DNA from: Gymnopilus junonius
Taxonomy: Eukaryota; Basidiomycota; Agaricomycetes; Agaricales; Galerinaceae
NCBI GenBank assembly: GCA_015501075.1
Contig: JADNYJ010000108.1
Span: 62,001-126,000, forward strand
Direction of reading: 5' to 3'
Length of the DNA: 64,000 nt
This document shows, in pieces, positions 60,301 through 64,000 of this stretch (within the stretch, counting starts at the first letter, position 1; every line of letters begins with the position of its first letter). The position numbers and the translations under genes are program-made. The notes beneath the pieces were generated by a model that saw only the letters and a program-made list of their open reading frames with translations, was not told the origin of the DNA and made no database searches.

Positions 60301-62138
60301 TCGTGAGCCTTCGTCCAATGTCAAGGCTTGGGCACGAATGTACCGCGAGTCCATACATGTCCATAATGCCCCAAATATTGGAATCCCGTCAATCTTAGCA
60401 ATGTGCTTATTGACCTAGGAATAATACTGAGCATCCTAGATTATGCATCAAACAAAAGAAAAGCATACCTTATGAGAATCATCAATCGAAATTTGGTCAG
60501 GTGCAAGACATGCTGTATGCTGGTTTGCATCATGTTCATCCCTTTCAATCACCTTGTTCATCATCTCCGCGAGATAGTGTTCACTTGGAACAAACCCCGC
60601 ATAACCATCGGGATCACCAAACAAACTGAAGTTTGAAATTTTATGCTGAAAGTACGAATCGAGGGTGCTCTGCCTACTACCACTACTAGTACATGCAATG
60701 TCGCATTCACGAACTACCTCGAATAAAGCCTCGATGTATTGAAGCTGAAGTTTGTTGAACCAGCGGGTATGCATCTCAGTAAGAAGCGAGCGAACACCAC
60801 TTGGCCCCATCTTATGCTGATTGCTAACGCGAAGTTGAGTCATTACCTCATGCAAAAGGCCACCTCGATGTGAAAGGATTGCTGGGAAAGAAAGCCGAAG
60901 AAATGGTGGGAGAGAGTTTAGGATCGCTCGGCCCCATCCTTCGAAGTGGGATCTACAACCTTTCTGACAATAATAACTCCATGAGATTATATAAAAGGAA
61001 TCTTGCAGATCGATAATACGGCGAGGGCAGAGGGGGCCATTCTTTTCGAGAACAGTGGTTCGACATTTTGGGCAATATAATTTGTCGATAAAGAAATGAG
61101 GGAGCCAAAGGCAGATCCGAGGTTGATAGAATAATGTCGGCTCGAAACACTGGCGCGAGAGCAGGAAGGCGGTTCGGGCGGGTTGATCCAAAAGGTTGGA
61201 GGTGAACATGGGCCATTGTCAGAAAAGGGGGGAGGCTTGATGAGCTGTCGCTTGTCCCTCTTGTTGATAAGGGGTTTGACGATGTCACCGAAGTACGTGT
61301 ACAGCCAGTCAGGCATGTACTTCGGCTTTTTGAACCAAGGGGCTACAATATCCCAGTTAGATAGGCAGAACACACTTGTGAGATACTCTACGCACCTTTT
61401 GGGTTGCCATTTTCCTTCTCATCGCCCTCACCTCTCATATTTGGGATATCTTCTTCATTCTCAGACTCGACGTCTGAGTCCTCCTCATTGCCGTCTTCAA
61501 GTTCGAAGGTGTCGTGTCATGTGAAGAAAGGACCTGTTGATGTGTTAGATAGATATACGAACCCAATAAAATGGTATACTTACAGACTTGGGTACGTTCA
61601 GCAGCTTCGTGCAGCTGTTGCAAGGTTTGTGGAAGGGGTGACGGCGCCAGTTGCAATTCTGAGTTTCCGGCTGCAATGACTTCCACTACGTCGTGGGGGG
61701 GCTAGAGGATATGGCAGCGCTAGCCGGGGTTCTTGAATCTAGATGTACTTCATCAGACCATCAGAATTCAAGTATATCAAATGAGCTACATACCAGTACT
61801 TGGGCCAACCATGCCCTTTTCGAGTTCCAGCATTTGCCACAGCATCTCTGCTGTAAAATCTTCGTCCTCACCGTACTCATCATCTGCATTGAAGCCGTCA
61901 TCTGTGAGGGTTACGCGATAAGTCACATAAGAGAAGAAATGAATTCCGAATATGTACCATTCACAGATTCATTGTTGTCGGGTAAAGCAGCAGCATGAAT
62001 CGCGTCGCCGTCACGTTGAACCCAACCTGAGTCCAATCTGGTGTGTGATTCATTGTTCTCGCACGTAGGAATCCCAGGATTCATCGACACCGGAGAAGAC
62101 GTGGACATGTTGCCACATTTAGACGTGCTCCCATCCAT

Positions 62139-62722
62139 AGGGTTTTAGCGTGGGAAGGGGATGGAACAGTGAGAAAGGAATCGAAAAGCGAGTTTTGAAA
62201 GCAGCCTAGGAGTATGAAAGGTGGTAAAATAGGGAAAAAAAGAATGAGAACATGTCACATCCTCACCCAAGCAGTATGAGGGCTGCCTGAGGGCAGGTAA
62301 CACACATGCCAATGTTATCTGCCATGTTATCTGCCATTGGCTGTGGCAGATAACATTTCGAGGGTTTATGCCTCGTCAAGACCTCAAAAAAAAAATTCTA
62401 AATAGACAGATTTTATTAACATATAGTCGTACATACTCCTGTAAGTTCTCGTAGCCCAAAATCATCATTTGCATCCAAGAGGTCGACGACAATGGCGAGC
62501 AAACCGTGTCTCGGACATTGCCGGGCAGATAACATACCCAGGACTATGGGCGGTCAACCTTCGAAGGGGCTGTTCAAGGAGTCGTTGATAAAGTGCAGTC
62601 AGATTCTTGATTGAATCAAGCCCTCAAGCCTCACACCCCAACTCTTGATGATATAAATGCCAACTTGATATGTATGTTGACATTCATGAACCCCAGAGAA
62701 CAACAGGCATATTGTTCATACA
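62139..62722. other. Intergenic region between exonuclease gene and seven-helix copy 2
   Basis: This region separates divergent genes and holds the ATGTTATCTGCC hairpin plus the duplicated promoter of the seven-helix gene (about 62600-62722, with a CCTCAAGCCTCA run and CCCCAGAG). No protein gene is supported. Confidence 0.5.
62312..62356. repeat. Perfect hairpin with a repeated ATGTTATCTGCC unit
   Basis: ATGTTATCTGCC occurs at 62312-62323 and again at 62324-62335. The second copy plus A (62324-62336) pairs perfectly with TGGCAGATAACAT at 62344-62356, giving a 13-bp stem and 7-base loop. A further inverted copy, GGCAGATAACAT, lies at 62524-62535. Confidence 0.75.
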
Positions 62723-63738
62723 ATGTCGAATACCCAAGGTCCAAGTCTTAATTCGGAACTCCATACACTTGCCACATTCATGTCAGCCATTCTCTATGGC
62801 ACAGTTATCTCCCTGTACCTTTTTTGTTGTCATTCTGTCCTCAATAGCCAGAAGAATTATTCAGCATGGAAGAAATGGTTCCTCCTTGGTTATGCCTCCA
62901 TCCTGTTTTCATTAAGCACCATAGCTGTGGTCGAGGATATCAGAAGCTTCCTATTCCTCATGGCATGTCAAACTGGTAATGGAATATTCGACTTTATTCC
63001 AAGTTATGTAGTCCTCCCTTTGGGGATATGGGCAGCAGACATTTTCATGGTGAGCCTGGAATTCGATAAACTACCATGCATTTCTTGAAATCATATTGAC
63101 AGATGTGGCACTGTGTTGTCCTGTATCGAGGGACCTCACATATTCTTCAAATTATATTATATTCTGCGATTGTCTTGCTTCTCTTGGCGTCGATAGGTAC
63201 TTCTTTATCTCAGTTTCATATATCTTTCCTTACCCTTTCCAACATGCTTGTAGTATCGGGTTCTTTTTTGCTAGCAACAAATCTTGCCCAAATACAGATA
63301 GAATCATTATTGGCACTTATATCCATCTCATTCATCATCAACATTTCCCTATCCATCATGATTTCTGTTCAGATCTGCCAGCACCAGCGAAATATCATGG
63401 AGGTTCTTGGAAGCTCCCATGGAGTCTTGTACACACATATCATCATCCTTTTTGTTGAATCCTGTGGCTTGATTGCAGCTTGGAACCTCGTGTGTCTAAT
63501 ATTTATTGCTGGATCCATTAGTGGCTTTGAGATACCCTTGGCACTCCTTCCACACATATTGGTAAGTACAATAGAATTTTCTCATTGATCAAATCTAATA
63601 TAAAGAGTTTCTGTGTTATAGGCTCTCTCACCTCTCTTTGTCATCTATTGTGTTGCACATGGGATGGAAGTGACAACTACCATTTCAGATCTGTGCTTTG
63701 TGTCAGGAGTCTCTCCAACAACTAGTCAAGTGGCATAG
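62723..63738 (+). CDS. Agaricomycete seven-helix membrane protein, copy 2
   Basis: The start at 62723 gives MSNTQGPSLNSELHTLATFM. Helices include AILYGTVISLYLFCCHSVL, WFLLGYASILFSLSTIAVVE, QIILYSAIVLLLLASIGTS, LLALISISFIINISLSIMIS and IIILFVESCGLIAAWNLVCL. The exon boundary near 63048-63102, just before MWHCVVLYRG, matches the boundary before MWRCVVLYQG in copy 1. The last exon (63622-63738) reads ALSPLFVIYCVAHGMEVTTT and ends PTTSQVA at the stop 63736-63738. It resembles copy 1 along its whole length, and the promoters match too. Frame is clean apart from the usual short introns. Function unknown. Confidence 0.75.
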
Positions 63739-64000
63739 CATTGACTACTTATTTATCCACCAGACCTGGTTTACTCTCAAAGATTAATTTAGTAATGCAA
63801 TTAGAAATCGCTCTCCATCATTAAACCCATTGACTTTTTTTTTCATTTAAGGCAGTTTACAATATAATACCACCTGGATGCCATTAGGTATTTGACATCT
63901 CCCATCAAATGGTCTGGTATCATAGGCCTGATGATAATATATGGTCCATTAACTCGCATAGGTACTCTCATTACAGAACTGCCTAAACATGCCAACTTTC
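63739..64000. other. 3' flank of copy 2 to window edge
   Basis: AT-rich flanking DNA with no supported gene. Confidence 0.4.

Larger units (their letters stand above)
55414..62138 (-). pseudogene. Large DUF6729 / 3'-5' exonuclease gene, interrupted by a hAT-type element
   Basis: A multi-exon gene read from 62138 (MDGSTSKCGNMSTSSPVSMN) to 55414. In order: acidic N-terminus; PWFKKPKYMPDWLYTYFGDI and CLWLPHFFIDKLYCPKCR with FYIISWSYYCQKGCRSHFEG (DUF6729-like zinc region); LCISLDAEWNISRCTGVSII with the DxE of a DEDD exonuclease; KIGSSIKADLTRLKKQF and IDLKDYSIRRG; a linker; LRGTNSVEGGPHGDIYRKFG; VEVLCAYAKGWEKISNIR. The last exon is cut at 57364 by the inserted element and resumes at 56039 with SLNSSAQVFLAPSKPFPE, ending in a Cys cluster (CRRCRGIECPGG, CVVPCKKCLKTENCRG) at 55414. 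An in-frame TGA occurs at 58426-58428, between RFIAE and TPRHIPS. Frames also slip near 61170 and 61690. Role: probably nucleic-acid processing; these genes are repeated in basidiomycetes. This copy is very likely dead. Confidence 0.75.

Overview
The window is nuclear DNA of a mushroom-forming basidiomycete (Agaricomycetes). Genes are dense and broken by many 45-70 bp introns with GTRNGY donors and YAG acceptors. The gene families also fit: NACHT NTPases of the agaric type, a YOR1-like ABCC transporter, a lone CBM1 protein, a DUF6729/3'-5' exonuclease gene, and mushroom-type seven-helix membrane proteins. No tRNA, rRNA, CRISPR array or viral gene was recognised.

Layout. 1-15 kb: RING-finger/coiled-coil protein (-, cut by the window edge), triosephosphate isomerase (-), NACHT NTPase (+), MDR reductase (-), ORC5 (+). 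15-26.5 kb: YOR1-like ABC transporter (+), SDR (-) divergent from an Aim32/Apd1-type ferredoxin (+), secreted CBM1 protein (+), PhzF-like isomerase (+). 26.9-30 kb: an unrecognised membrane protein (-) and two decayed tandem paralogues (+). 30-38 kb: NOP4/RBM28 ribosome-biogenesis factor (+) and a long Ser/Pro-rich coiled-coil protein (-). 38-50 kb: profilin (+), NACHT relic (-), TFIIIC zinc-finger subunit (-), dynamin-like GTPase (-), aldo-keto reductase with a C-terminal hydrophobic tail (-). 50-64 kb is the accessory part: two paralogous seven-helix genes in inverted orientation about 11 kb apart, enclosing a 2OG-Fe(II) oxygenase (-), a PD-(D/E)XK-like protein (-) and a large exonuclease/DUF6729 gene (-).

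The exonuclease/DUF6729 gene is interrupted by a 1.3 kb non-autonomous hAT-type element with terminal inverted repeats and an 8-bp target-site duplication. The gene also carries an in-frame TGA away from the element. This is the clearest new observation in the window.

A second theme is quality. Conserved and probably essential genes (ORC5, NOP4, TFIIIC subunit, dynamin, ABCC NBD1) show repeated apparent single-base losses that shift the frame inside well-conserved motifs, while TPI, profilin, AKR and the oxygenase read cleanly. Base-level assembly error is the simplest reading for the essential genes. Frameshift alone should therefore not be taken as proof of pseudogenes here. Gene spans below are genomic (introns included), and exon borders are my own reading of splice signals.
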